Source: Deltaproteobacteria bacterium
GTDB lineage: Bacteria > Chloroflexota > Dehalococcoidia > Dehalococcoidales > BS750m-G39
Direction of reading: 5' to 3'
Length of the DNA: 64,000 bases
NCBI GenBank assembly: GCA_030603275.1
Contig: JAUVYB010000003.1
Location: 25,832 to 89,831 of the forward strand
Position numbers and translations under genes: made by a program. Under the pieces are notes generated by a model that searched no databases, was not told where the DNA came from, and saw only the letters and a list, made by a program, of their open reading frames with translations. Below, piece after piece: positions 51,159-60,328 of this stretch (positions within the stretch are counted from its first letter, which is position 1; each line of letters opens with the position of its first letter).

Positions 51159-51908
51159 ATGGGAAGATTAGACAACAGGGTGGCCATCGTCACCGGTGGC
51201 GCCAAGGGGCTGGGCAAAGCCTTTTGCTTCGCCCTGGCAAAGGAAGGGGCCAAGGTAGTGATGGCGGCGCACCGCATGGACGAGGAATCGACCAAGGCGG
51301 TCAAGGAGATAGAAGCCATGGGCGGCATCGGGGTCACCGTTGATGTCACCGATGAAAAATCGACGTTGCAAATGGCTGAGGAGACCGCCAAGAAGTTCGG
51401 CCGCATCGATATTCTGGTCAACAACGCCGCTTTCTACTACGGCGTGGGCCGGCAGCTTTTCCACGAGGTTTCGTCGGAAGACTGGGACCGGGCACTGGCG
51501 GTAGGCGCCAAGGGCGCCTGGCTCTGCGCCAGGGCGGTATTCCCCCACATGAAAAAGCAGGAGAAGGGCAAGATTATCAACCTCTCCTCGGAGGTAGCCT
51601 TCTCCCCCACCAAGGGCATGATTCACTATGTCACCTCCAAGGCGGCCGTCATCGGTATCACCCGCGTCCTGGCCGGCGAGCTGGGGCAGTATAATATCTG
51701 CGTCAACGCCGTCGCCCCCGGCTTCACCGATACTCCGGCCAGCTGGACCATCGGCAACGTGGCTAAGTTCGACGTAGGCTCTATCCCGCTGGGTCGCATC
51801 GGCGTGCCGGAGGACATAGTCGGTGCCGTTATCTTCTTTGCCAGCGACGACAGCGACTTCATCAGCGGCCAGACACTGCTGGTTAATGGCGCCCGCCGGG
51901 TAAACTAG
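51159..51908 (+). CDS. short-chain dehydrogenase/reductase
   Basis: 249 aa SDR with TGGAKGLGKAF, NNAAFYYG, catalytic YVTSK and ISGQTLLVNGARRVN. Very similar to the next gene: most of the C-terminal half and the last 24 residues match, so the two are tandem duplicates. Confidence 0.9.
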   Translation: MGRLDNRVAIVTGGAKGLGKAFCFALAKEGAKVVMAAHRMDEESTKAVKEIEAMGGIGVTVDVTDEKSTLQMAEETAKKFGRIDILVNNAAFYYGVGRQLFHEVSSEDWDRALAVGAKGAWLCARAVFPHMKKQEKGKIINLSSEVAFSPTKGMIHYVTSKAAVIGITRVLAGELGQYNICVNAVAPGFTDTPASWTIGNVAKFDVGSIPLGRIGVPEDIVGAVIFFASDDSDFISGQTLLVNGARRVN

Positions 51909-51920
51909 AAGGAGGTTAAA

Positions 51921-52673
51921 ATGGGAATATTAGATAATAAGGTAGCTATTGTCACCGGTGGCAGCCGGGGACTGGGCAAAGTCTACTGCCTGAGGCTGGC
52001 CGAGGAAGGGGCCAGGGTAGTGGTGGCTGATATCCTGGAGAAGGAGGCGCAGGCGGTAGTCGATGAAATCAAGGCCGCCGGCGGCCAGGCCATAGCCGTA
52101 AAAACCGATGTCACCTCCGAGGAAGAGACCGTGCGCATGGCCGAGGAGACGGTCAAGAAATTCGGCAGCATCGATGTCCTGATCAACAACGCCGGCTACT
52201 ACTACGGCATGGTGAGGCAGCCCTTTTACGAGGTGCCTGTGGAAGAGTGGGACAAGGCGATGCTGATTAACGCCAAGGGAAACTGGCTCTGCGCCAGGGC
52301 GGTATTCCCCCAGATGAAAAAACAGAACAAAGGCAAGATTCTCAATATCGCCTCCGAGGCCTGTTTTGCCCCTACTAAAGGTTTTATTCACTACACCGCT
52401 TCCAAGTGGGCGGCTATCGGCCTCACCCGCGTCCTGGCCGGCGAGCTGGGGCAGTATAACATCTGCGTCAATATCATCGCCCCCGGCGTCATTGATACCG
52501 AAGCCACCGCCACCTACCTTGACTTCGAAAAGATGAACACCAGCTCCGTGCCCATGGGGCGTTTCGGCAAACCCGATGACGTGGTCGGTGCCGTTGTCTT
52601 CTTCGCCAGCGATGACAGTGACTTTATCAGTGGTCAATCACTGCTCATTGACGGCGCCCGCCGGGTGAACTAG
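51921..52673 (+). CDS. short-chain dehydrogenase/reductase (tandem paralogue)
   Basis: 250 aa SDR with TGGSRGLGKVY, NNAGYYYG, YTASK and ISGQSLLIDGARRVN. 12 bp after the previous SDR behind AGGAGG. The differing N-terminal cofactor region (ADILEKEAQ versus AAHRMDEES) hints at different cofactor or substrate choice. Confidence 0.9.
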   Translation: MGILDNKVAIVTGGSRGLGKVYCLRLAEEGARVVVADILEKEAQAVVDEIKAAGGQAIAVKTDVTSEEETVRMAEETVKKFGSIDVLINNAGYYYGMVRQPFYEVPVEEWDKAMLINAKGNWLCARAVFPQMKKQNKGKILNIASEACFAPTKGFIHYTASKWAAIGLTRVLAGELGQYNICVNIIAPGVIDTEATATYLDFEKMNTSSVPMGRFGKPDDVVGAVVFFASDDSDFISGQSLLIDGARRVN

Positions 52674-52689
52674 AGGCTAAATAATTTAC

Positions 52690-52724
52690 GCCGACCAGTG
52701 GCGCTGTGCTATAATAGGGTCGGC
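52690..52724 (+). promoter_or_regulatory. extended -10 promoter flanked by inverted repeat
   Basis: TG-C-TATAAT (52707-52715) with a perfect 7-bp inverted repeat, GCCGACC (52690-52696) and GGTCGGC (52718-52724), on either side of it. Candidate operator for the 52761 gene and those after it. Confidence 0.55.
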
Positions 52725-52760
52725 AAAATAGTGATATAAAAAACTAAGGAGGACAAGAAG

Positions 52761-54479
52761 ATGCCCTGGACTTGGAATCTGCATACCAGAGAATTCTGGC
52801 CCCAGCGGGACCTTAAGAAATACCCGCTGTGGTTTGTAAACCTTGGTCACAGCTACCCGGCGTGGACCCCGCTATTTAACTGGATGTGGTGTTTCCCCCT
52901 GGCCCACGGTCTCGTCTATGGTATTAATGAGTCCTCGATACCCACCATCAGGGGCAGCGAGACTCGCAATATAGACGGGTGCGCCCTGGCCAGCTCCCTA
53001 AGGATTAGCGACGAGGCTGAGATTGCCGAAAGGCAGAAGAAGTTCAAAAAGTTCATAACGGAAACCTACGCTCCCAAGGGAGACAAGCTCTATAAAGATA
53101 TGGAGAACGAGCTGATAGAGCTGTGCAAAAAATTCAGGACTTATGATTACGCAAATGCAACTCAGTACGACCTGTACCTGCTCTTCCGGGAAGCGGTGCA
53201 GATGCTCTACCGGGAATGGGAGACCCATTTCCATTTGATATATCCTGTTTATGAAGCCTACTGGCATTGTAACGAGATTGTCGAGGAATACGCCGGGATA
53301 AAGGAGTTTTCCCCCGCCTGGCACCGTATAGTCCGCGGCTATGATAACGACCTCTTTGTTCAGGACAAAGCGCTCTGGGGACTGCGCACCCGTGCCCTGC
53401 AGCTCAAGATAGCCGATGTCTTCACCGAGAATGCGGCGGCTGATGTCATCCCCGCCCTCAAGAAGATGGCGGCGGGTAAGGAGTGGCTGGAGAAAGACCT
53501 AAACGAATTCATGATAGTAAAAGGCTATGGCTGGCGCTCGCCGCGGATGATGGAGTTCATCGTTCCCTCGTGGTGGGAAGACCCCACTCCGGCTATCGCT
53601 CACATCCAGCAGTACCTCGCCCTGTCCAAAGATATCAATGCCCCCTTCCCGCTGGATAGTATCCGGCCCCGCCTGGTCAAGGAGCGGGAACAGTTAACCC
53701 GCGAGCTTATCGACAAGGTAAAGTCGAGCGGTTACAAGGATATGGACTGGTTCCTGGCCACCCTTAATGTAGCCCAGAGGTCAAGCGCTTTCAGTGAGAG
53801 CCATGACGTCGCCTGGGAGCAGGGTTGCCATACCACCTTCCGCTACTGCGTAAGGAAGATTGGAGAGTCGCTGGTAAGGTTCGGCACCATTGAAGACCCC
53901 GATGATATGTTCCTCTTTATCCCCGAGGAGCTGGAGCTGTTTATAATCTTCCCCGACTCATACGAAATCAAGGATATTGTCGCCGAACGAAAGAACACCT
54001 GGACGGCCCAGAAGGAATTCAAGTCGCGCTCGCATATTGTTACCGCCGGGTCGTTAACACCGGAAGACATAAACAAGCATATAGTCTCGGCTCACGATGC
54101 CATAGTGGCCAAGGTTGTGGCCGGGGATGCCCCTGTCCAAAGGCCGGAGACCGGCGCCATCCTGTTCGGCCTCTGCGGCAGTCCGGCGGGCACCGTTGAA
54201 GGCAGGGCCCACCTGGTGGTAACCAACGAGGATATTCTGACTACCCAGCCGGGCGATATCATAGTCTGCCCGGGGATGTCTTCAGGATGGACGCCGATAT
54301 TGCCGCTGGCCAAGGGTATGGTCACCAGCGGCGGCGGCTCCTTAAGCCATGCCTGCATTCACTGCCGTGAGTATGATATCCCACTGGTCTCGAACACGGG
54401 CAAAGCCACCCTGGTTATTCAGGAAGGCGAAAAGATTAAGGTTGACGCCGATGAGGGGCTGGTCTTCCGGGTAAAATAG
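52761..54479 (+). CDS. PEP-utilising-enzyme swivel-domain protein
   Basis: 572 aa. The last 110 residues are the phosphohistidine swivel domain of PEP synthase/PPDK type (GDIIVCPGMSSGWTPIL, SGGGSLSHACIHCREYDIP, with the phospho-His in SHA). The first 450 residues match nothing I can name and hold neither an ATP-grasp nor a PEP-binding barrel. Phenylphosphate synthase of anaerobic phenol degraders splits such domains over subunits; a phosphotransfer activation step is plausible here. Strong GGAGG before ATG. Confidence 0.75.
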   Translation: MPWTWNLHTREFWPQRDLKKYPLWFVNLGHSYPAWTPLFNWMWCFPLAHGLVYGINESSIPTIRGSETRNIDGCALASSLRISDEAEIAERQKKFKKFITETYAPKGDKLYKDMENELIELCKKFRTYDYANATQYDLYLLFREAVQMLYREWETHFHLIYPVYEAYWHCNEIVEEYAGIKEFSPAWHRIVRGYDNDLFVQDKALWGLRTRALQLKIADVFTENAAADVIPALKKMAAGKEWLEKDLNEFMIVKGYGWRSPRMMEFIVPSWWEDPTPAIAHIQQYLALSKDINAPFPLDSIRPRLVKEREQLTRELIDKVKSSGYKDMDWFLATLNVAQRSSAFSESHDVAWEQGCHTTFRYCVRKIGESLVRFGTIEDPDDMFLFIPEELELFIIFPDSYEIKDIVAERKNTWTAQKEFKSRSHIVTAGSLTPEDINKHIVSAHDAIVAKVVAGDAPVQRPETGAILFGLCGSPAGTVEGRAHLVVTNEDILTTQPGDIIVCPGMSSGWTPILPLAKGMVTSGGGSLSHACIHCREYDIPLVSNTGKATLVIQEGEKIKVDADEGLVFRVK

Positions 54480-54497
54480 GCCGGTAGACGAACAGAT

Positions 54498-54770
54498 ATG
54501 AGCGTGAGACTGAAACTGCCGCCTATCTTGCAGGAATTCAGCGGCGGTGTTGAGACGCTTGAGGTGAGTGGGCGGACGGTGGCTGAGTGCCTTGAAGAGC
54601 TTGAGGCGCAATTCCCCGGCATCAAAGAAGTCCTGTTAGACAGGCAGGGTAAGCTGTTGCGCGCCTTTGGCGTCTATCTCAATAACGATGGCCTTCACCC
54701 CGTGGAGCTGGATACGCCGGTGCAGGGCGGTGACGAGATTGTCATCCTGAACTTTCTTATGGGAGGTTAG
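54498..54770 (+). CDS. MoaD/ThiS-family sulfur carrier
   Basis: 90 aa ubiquitin-like protein ending in the activation GG (FLMGG). Placed directly before AOR, so probably a specific carrier for pterin cofactor synthesis of that enzyme. Confidence 0.88.
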   Translation: MSVRLKLPPILQEFSGGVETLEVSGRTVAECLEELEAQFPGIKEVLLDRQGKLLRAFGVYLNNDGLHPVELDTPVQGGDEIVILNFLMGG

Positions 54771-54804
54771 CCGCCACCGGGTAATATTAACTTTGGAGGG
54801 TATT

Positions 54805-56646
54805 ATGAGTAGTTACAATGGCAGGCTGATAAGGCTAAATCTAACTACCGGCAAGAGCCAGGTCGAGGAAATCCCCCAGAAATGGATGAAGGATTATCTC
54901 GGCGGGCGGGGCATTGGTGTCAGGTACCTCTACGAAGAGCTTAAGCCCGGTGTGGAGCCCCTGTCACCGGACAACAAGGTAATATTGATGATGGGCCCCC
55001 TCGGCGCCACCACCGCCATGTCGGTCTCCCGGATGGCGCTGGTAACCAAGAGCCCGCTTACCGGGGCCGTAGCCAAATCAATCATGGGCGGCAGCTTCGG
55101 CGCCTTCCTCAAGTTCGCCGGCTACGATGGCATTATCGTTGAAGGTGAATCAGCCAAACCGGTATATCTCCATATTGATAAAGATGGAATCCATCTCCTG
55201 GATGCCGCCGAGCTCTGGGGTTTGGATACCCAGCAGACGCAGCAGAAACTGCGCGAAAAGCATGGCAAATCAACCCAGGTGGCCTGTATTGGCCCGGCGG
55301 GAGAGAAGCTGGTCCGCTACGCCGTTCTTATCAGCGACCTTCGTGTTGGCGGGCGCACCGGAGTCGGCGCGGTGCTGGGCGCCAAGAAAATAAAAGGCTT
55401 CGCCGTCAACTCGTCAGGGCCTTTAAGCCTGCACGACGCCGATGGTTTCAAAAAGCTGACCAGGGAAATTATTGAAGGCTTAAAGACCAGCCCGGGACGA
55501 ATCAATATGAGCGACTTCGGCACCTCTTATCTAACACTGGGCTTCGAGAAGGTGGGCATCTTCCCGGTAAAGAATTTCCAGGAGGGGCACCTTGAGGATG
55601 TGGAAAAGATAGGCGATGAAGCCCTGGCCAGCATAAAGACCAAAAACGACGGCTGCTACGGCTGCATGACCAAGTGCGGCCAGGTGCGCCAGGTCACCGG
55701 GGGCACCTATGACGGTGCCGTCAGCGAAGGCCCCGACTATGAGACCATCTGGTCGCTGGGGGGCAATCTGGCCAACACCGATAAGGACTCGCTGATAGCC
55801 GCCGACTCCCTCTGTGACAGGCTCGGCATAGATACCGTCAGCGCCGGCAATACCATCGGCTTTGCCTACGAGCTATACCAGAGGGGCATTATCACCAAGA
55901 AAGATACTGACGGGCTTGAGCTTAACTGGGGCGATGCTGCCGCCATGATGGCGCTGCTGGAGAAAATCGGCAGCCGCGAGGGGTTTGGCAAGCTCCTCGG
56001 TGAAGGCACCAAACGGGCCGCTGAGCAGATTGGCAAGGGCGCTGAAGACTACGCCATCCAGGTCAAGGGCCTTGAGCTTCCCGGCTACGAGCCACGGGCC
56101 GTCAAGGGCTACGGGCTTGTTTTTGCCACCTCCAACATAGGTGCCCAGCACATGTACGGCCGTCCCCGGGACGAGCTTTCCGGGAAGAAGGACAGGCTCA
56201 CCGAGGTGGACAAGGGGAAAGATATCGCTGTCGCTGAGTCATCGCAGGCGACGCAGGACGCTGTTATTCAATGCAGCTTTACTCCCGCCGTCGGCTTTAA
56301 TGCCCAGCAGCGCAGCGAGTTGCTGGTAATGGCTACCGGCTTTAAGGAGTTTGCTGACCCCGCCTACGTGGAAAAGATAGGGGAAAGGATTCTCTGCCTG
56401 GAGCGCTGCTTTAATGTCCGTGATGGCTTTGACCGCAAGGACGACACCCTCCCCAAGAGGATGCTCACCGAGCCGCTGGCTAATGCCGGCCCGGCTACGG
56501 GGCAGGTAGTCAAGAACCTCGATGGCCTCCTCGACGAGTATTATGATGCCCTCGGCTACACCCGCCAGGGCATACCCTCGGAGGCAAAGCTAAAGGAGCT
56601 GGGGCTGGACTGGGTGGTGGCCGACATCGAGAAATTCAATAAATAG
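54805..56646 (+). CDS. aor: aldehyde:ferredoxin oxidoreductase (tungsten type)
   Basis: About 613 aa. AOR oxidises aldehydes to acids with ferredoxin. N-terminal GGRGIGVRYLYEEL, pterin-binding ISDLRVGGRTGVGAV, and [4Fe-4S] ligands GCYGCMTKCG (C284, C287, C291 from this start) plus C in ERCFNVRDGFDRKDD. Start at the ATG with GGAGGG; the track's TTG is 12 bp too early. With the acyl-CoA ligase and MoaD gene it forms a unit. Confidence 0.92.
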   Translation: MSSYNGRLIRLNLTTGKSQVEEIPQKWMKDYLGGRGIGVRYLYEELKPGVEPLSPDNKVILMMGPLGATTAMSVSRMALVTKSPLTGAVAKSIMGGSFGAFLKFAGYDGIIVEGESAKPVYLHIDKDGIHLLDAAELWGLDTQQTQQKLREKHGKSTQVACIGPAGEKLVRYAVLISDLRVGGRTGVGAVLGAKKIKGFAVNSSGPLSLHDADGFKKLTREIIEGLKTSPGRINMSDFGTSYLTLGFEKVGIFPVKNFQEGHLEDVEKIGDEALASIKTKNDGCYGCMTKCGQVRQVTGGTYDGAVSEGPDYETIWSLGGNLANTDKDSLIAADSLCDRLGIDTVSAGNTIGFAYELYQRGIITKKDTDGLELNWGDAAAMMALLEKIGSREGFGKLLGEGTKRAAEQIGKGAEDYAIQVKGLELPGYEPRAVKGYGLVFATSNIGAQHMYGRPRDELSGKKDRLTEVDKGKDIAVAESSQATQDAVIQCSFTPAVGFNAQQRSELLVMATGFKEFADPAYVEKIGERILCLERCFNVRDGFDRKDDTLPKRMLTEPLANAGPATGQVVKNLDGLLDEYYDALGYTRQGIPSEAKLKELGLDWVVADIEKFNK

Positions 56647-56666
56647 ACCTTAGAGCCAGAGAGAAG

Positions 56667-58220
56667 ATGAATATAAGTGAGATGCTGGCCAGGAACGCCC
56701 GGATGTATCCCGGTGATACGGCGCTTATTGAGCTAGGATCAAGCACTGGGGCGAGAAGGGAGATTAGCTGGCAGCAGTTCGATGAGAGGGTAAACCGGCT
56801 GACTAACGCTCTTACCGAACGCGGGGTTAAAAAAGGCGACAGGGTTCTCCACTGGATGATGAACTCTATCAACTGGCTGGAGGCCTATTTTGGCATTGTA
56901 AGGATAGGGGCGTGGGCGGTGCCGCTTAACTTCCGCTTTACCGCTGCCGATTTCAAATACTGCGCCGATATTGCCGGGGCTGAGGTGATGATTCTGGGTG
57001 AGCATTTTACAGAGAGGGTAGAATCTGCCCGCGCTGAGCTGCCGGGGATTAAGCACTACATCCTCGACGGCAAGCCCCGCCCCGATTACATGGAGGACTT
57101 TGAGCAGGTAATAGAGGGGGCTTCACCCAGACCCCTGGACGTGGGGTTAAAAGACGAAGACGAATGCGGCCTCTACTTTACCTCGGGCACAACGGGAGCG
57201 CCCAAGCCTATTTTGCTCACTCACAAGAATATGGAGTGTGCCGCCATCACCGAAAACCGCCACCATTACCAGACACGCCAGGATAATTTTATCCTTATCC
57301 CACCCCTTTACCACACCGGCGCCAAGATGCACTGGTTCGGCAGCCTGATTGTCGGCGGCAAGGCAACCATTCTCACTGAAATCAATCCCCGGTATATTTT
57401 TGAGGCCATCCATAAGGAGCGGGGGACGATAGTGTGGCTGCTGGTGCCCTGGGCACAGGATATCCTGATGGCCCTGGACGGGGGAGAGCTCAAGCTGGAA
57501 GACTATGACCTCAGTTGCTGGCGGCTGATGCACATGGGGGCACAGCCCATCCCCCCCAGCCTGATTAAGCACTGGAAGCAGTATTTCCCCGATATGCAGT
57601 ATGATACCAGTTACGGCTTAAGCGAATCCACCGGACCGGGGTGCGTTAACCTGGGTATAGAAAACCAGCATAAACTGGCCGCTACCGGCAAGCCCGGCTT
57701 CAACTGGGAGACCCGTATCATTAGTGAAAAAGGCGTGGATGTCCCCCGCGGCCAAGCCGGTGAACTGCTGGTCAGGGGCAACGGGGTGATGAAGGAATAC
57801 TATAAGAACCCGGAGAAAACGGCGGAAGCCCTCAAAGATGGCTGGCTGTATACCGGCGACATGGCCAAACAGGACGACGAGGGCTTTATCTATATTGTTG
57901 ATAGGAAGAAGGACGTCGTCATCACCGGCGGTGAGAACATTTTCCCGGTTGAGCTGGAAGAGGTTCTGCGGCGAAATCCCAAGGTCTATGATGCCGGCGT
58001 AATCGGCATCCCGGACCAGAGGCTGGGTGAGATAGCCGTCGCCATCATTGACCCCAAGCCCGGCATGGATTTAACCGAAGAAGAGATAAGCCAGTTCTGC
58101 GAACAGCACCTGCCCCGCTATAAAAGACCCCGCCGCATCATCTTTGATAAGGTGCCGAGAAACCCCACCGGAAAGATAGAAAAGCCTAAATTAAGAGAGA
58201 AATACGCCGGCCGCAAATAG
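56667..58220 (+). CDS. AMP-dependent acyl-CoA synthetase/ligase
   Basis: 517 aa ANL enzyme: LYFTSGTTGAPKPILLTHKN (P-loop), YGLSESTGPG, YTGDMAKQDDEGF and the hinge DRKKDVVITGGENIFP, ending KIEKPKLRE with the catalytic Lys. Would convert the acid from AOR to its CoA thioester. 20 bp after aor. Confidence 0.93.
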   Translation: MNISEMLARNARMYPGDTALIELGSSTGARREISWQQFDERVNRLTNALTERGVKKGDRVLHWMMNSINWLEAYFGIVRIGAWAVPLNFRFTAADFKYCADIAGAEVMILGEHFTERVESARAELPGIKHYILDGKPRPDYMEDFEQVIEGASPRPLDVGLKDEDECGLYFTSGTTGAPKPILLTHKNMECAAITENRHHYQTRQDNFILIPPLYHTGAKMHWFGSLIVGGKATILTEINPRYIFEAIHKERGTIVWLLVPWAQDILMALDGGELKLEDYDLSCWRLMHMGAQPIPPSLIKHWKQYFPDMQYDTSYGLSESTGPGCVNLGIENQHKLAATGKPGFNWETRIISEKGVDVPRGQAGELLVRGNGVMKEYYKNPEKTAEALKDGWLYTGDMAKQDDEGFIYIVDRKKDVVITGGENIFPVELEEVLRRNPKVYDAGVIGIPDQRLGEIAVAIIDPKPGMDLTEEEISQFCEQHLPRYKRPRRIIFDKVPRNPTGKIEKPKLREKYAGRK

Positions 58221-58289
58221 AGCTTTAAGCTCTAAGCTGGCCGGATTAAAAGCTTATTTAATTACTTTTATAAATAGAGGGAGAGAAAA

Positions 58290-59105
58290 ATGATTGGTAA
58301 AATCGAAATTGACCAGGCAAAGAAGGCCAGGATAATAGACAAAGCGGGTCACCTCGCCGATGAAATCGGGGCAAAATACATGGCCTGCGCCCCGGCCACT
58401 TTTGCGGCAATATGTGAGGCCTTCCGCTCGGAGGATATAGAGCTGTTTACCCCGGAAACTCAGGAAGTGCTGACCCAGGGAATGATAGGCCTGCATGGTG
58501 GAGTATCCATGACCGGGGTCGGCACCTGCGGGGCGGTTATAGCTTCTACCTTCATTATCAGTTATGTGGTCGGCGTTACTACCGAGGAACTGACTAAAGA
58601 CGGCAATCTTAATTATGCCGCATCTATCCCGGCCGTGGAATACGTCATCGATAGGTTTGAGGAGGATTACGGCGCCATAGATTGCCTCAGGGTGCGCTAT
58701 AATCGGGTTCAGCGGGCTTTAGACCTTATGGACCCCGATGCCCGGATACTGGAGATGACCTTTGCCCTGTATGAGCAGGATAAATGCGGCATGACCTCGG
58801 ACAACTTCGAAGGGGGACGCGACCAGACGCCGCCGGTGAGGGGGGCGTACTGGGCGGTAGAGGCAATCTGCGATTTACTGGTCATGGAACCTCAGGAGCG
58901 CAAGGAGCTTCCGCCGCACCTGAAGGGCCTGGGCATGCAGGAGATGGCGCCCAAGCTTCAGAAGGTCGTCGAGGCACTTAAGGAACTGGGTTGGGGGCGC
59001 CCCAACGAAAAGATTTCCTACCGGGACTACCGGAAGTTAAAGCTTGAGGGGAAGAAAGCAGTAGAGGAAAACAGGGTCGGTTCGGTAAACGCTCCGGAGA
59101 AGTAA
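58290..59105 (+). CDS. C_GCAxxG_C_C family redox protein
   Basis: 271 aa. Contains GVGTCGAVIAS resembling the GCAxxG core and additional cysteines (ACAPATFAAICE, DKCGMTS) of this putative redox-active family. Family proteins often sit with oxidoreductases in anaerobes. The last gene of the AOR cluster. Confidence 0.65.
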   Translation: MIGKIEIDQAKKARIIDKAGHLADEIGAKYMACAPATFAAICEAFRSEDIELFTPETQEVLTQGMIGLHGGVSMTGVGTCGAVIASTFIISYVVGVTTEELTKDGNLNYAASIPAVEYVIDRFEEDYGAIDCLRVRYNRVQRALDLMDPDARILEMTFALYEQDKCGMTSDNFEGGRDQTPPVRGAYWAVEAICDLLVMEPQERKELPPHLKGLGMQEMAPKLQKVVEALKELGWGRPNEKISYRDYRKLKLEGKKAVEENRVGSVNAPEK

Positions 59106-59165
59106 GCGGTTATAAAACAGAAGTCGGGGTGGCCGTATTTTAACCGGCGGCCAACCCCGGACCTC

Positions 59166-59486
59166 CTAGGCCCTGAAAAACAGGAAAACGGCTATATTCC
59201 AGAACAAAATGGCGGTATATAGCCCAACAAAGCAAGCACTGAATATAAATATCAGCCTTGGTAATCTCCTGGCTATGTTCCACAGTATTAATACACAAAG
59301 TATAGCGCTGCACATTTTAATGATCAGGAAATCGTTCTCAGTAACCAGAACCCTTAAAAAAGGGTTCCCCTCCCGTCCCAGTCCAGTCTTGATGAGGAAT
59401 TGGCTTATGATACCATCCGCTACTACCAGTGATAACAATGTGCCCAAAAGGTATTCTATTCTACGTAATCTAGCCAAATCATCCAT
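59166..59486 (-). CDS. small membrane protein (DUF5658-like)
   Basis: About 106 aa from the MDDLARLRR start, with three membrane helices (LLGTLLSLVVADGIISQFLI; FLIIKMCSAILCVLILWNI; LIFIFSACFVGLYTAILFW). The pattern resembles DUF5658. Function unknown. The track's longer start lacks a ribosome-binding site. Confidence 0.6.
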   Translation of the reverse strand: MDDLARLRRIEYLLGTLLSLVVADGIISQFLIKTGLGREGNPFLRVLVTENDFLIIKMCSAILCVLILWNIARRLPRLIFIFSACFVGLYTAILFWNIAVFLFFRA

Positions 59487-59587
59487 GGGTAATAGCTTTC
59501 TTTTATAATTATAGCGCCATATACGATGGCTGTATACCCTTTGTGTTGCCAGCAGGCATTCGCAATGCCGCAAGGCTACTTTCTTGT

Positions 59588-59661
59588 TACCTGGCAGTGG
59601 TGAGGCCGCATTTATAACAGGGCAAACCCTGGCTGTTGACGGCGGCGCAACTATGGCCTAG
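59588..59661 (+). pseudogene. 3' remnant of an SDR gene
   Basis: The plus strand encodes GEAAFITGQTLAVDGGATMA and a stop at 59659-59661, the C-terminal signature of a classical SDR. Nothing SDR-like precedes it; the sequence upstream is the reverse of the membrane-protein leader. A truncated copy, left by deletion or rearrangement. Confidence 0.7.
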
Positions 59662-59683
59662 ATGGATTCTCCGGCGAGCAGTA

Positions 59684-60178
59684 TTAAGGAGATACCGAGT
59701 CTTGATTACCCTCCCTTTTTCTCCCGCGAAGCCTGGCCTCTCTACGAGCTTGCGCATGCTCGTTTCGTTGTTTCTCCTCATCGGTCTCCAGGATAAGGGG
59801 AGGCACCTCCACGGGTTTTCCACTTTTGTCCAGGGCAACATAGGTGAGAAATGCAGAAGCCGTATGCCGGATCTCCCCGGTTAGTGGATTTTCTGACTCT
59901 ACACGTACACCGACCTCCATTGAGGTTCTGCCGACTAAGTTTAAACTAGCCTTAAGAAAGAGAACGTCTCCAATAAAGACGGGATGCAGAAAATCTATAC
60001 GGTCAACGGAAGCCGTCACTACGTTCGTTTGAGTATGACGTTGCGCAACTATAGCACCTGCCAGGTCTATCAGCTTCATTATGACGCCACCCTGTACGTT
60101 TCCAGACAGATTTGCGTCTTGAGGTGACATTGGCTGTACCATAATAACACTGCTTTCACTAATTTTCTTTCCCTGCAT
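59684..60178 (-). CDS. acyl-CoA thioesterase, hotdog fold
   Basis: 164 aa YciA-like: GNVQGGVIMKLIDLAGAIVAQRH, VDRIDFLHPVFIGDVL, TGEIRHTASAFLTYVALD. Hydrolyses acyl-CoA. The last 30 residues are charged. Start at ATG behind AGGAGGAG. Substrate unclear; it could serve the adjacent acyl-CoA ligase pathway. Confidence 0.9.
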   Translation of the reverse strand: MQGKKISESSVIMVQPMSPQDANLSGNVQGGVIMKLIDLAGAIVAQRHTQTNVVTASVDRIDFLHPVFIGDVLFLKASLNLVGRTSMEVGVRVESENPLTGEIRHTASAFLTYVALDKSGKPVEVPPLILETDEEKQRNEHAQARREARLRGRKREGNQDSVSP

Positions 60179-60249
60179 TTCGCTCTCCTCCTTTCCCTCT
60201 ACCTCTTCTAAATATTATAGTGTTAAGTTATCTTCAGCCATTTTAAAAT

Positions 60250-60278
60250 CTTATATCATACGATTATTTTCTTGTCAA
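60250..60278 (-). promoter_or_regulatory. promoter of the thioesterase gene
   Basis: Minus-strand TTGACA (60273-60278), 17-bp spacer, TATAAG (60250-60255). Confidence 0.65.
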
Positions 60279-60328
60279 TGCTACAAAAGGTCGCTGGTTA
60301 GAACCCAGTTCCTGCCACTTTAGCCGGC

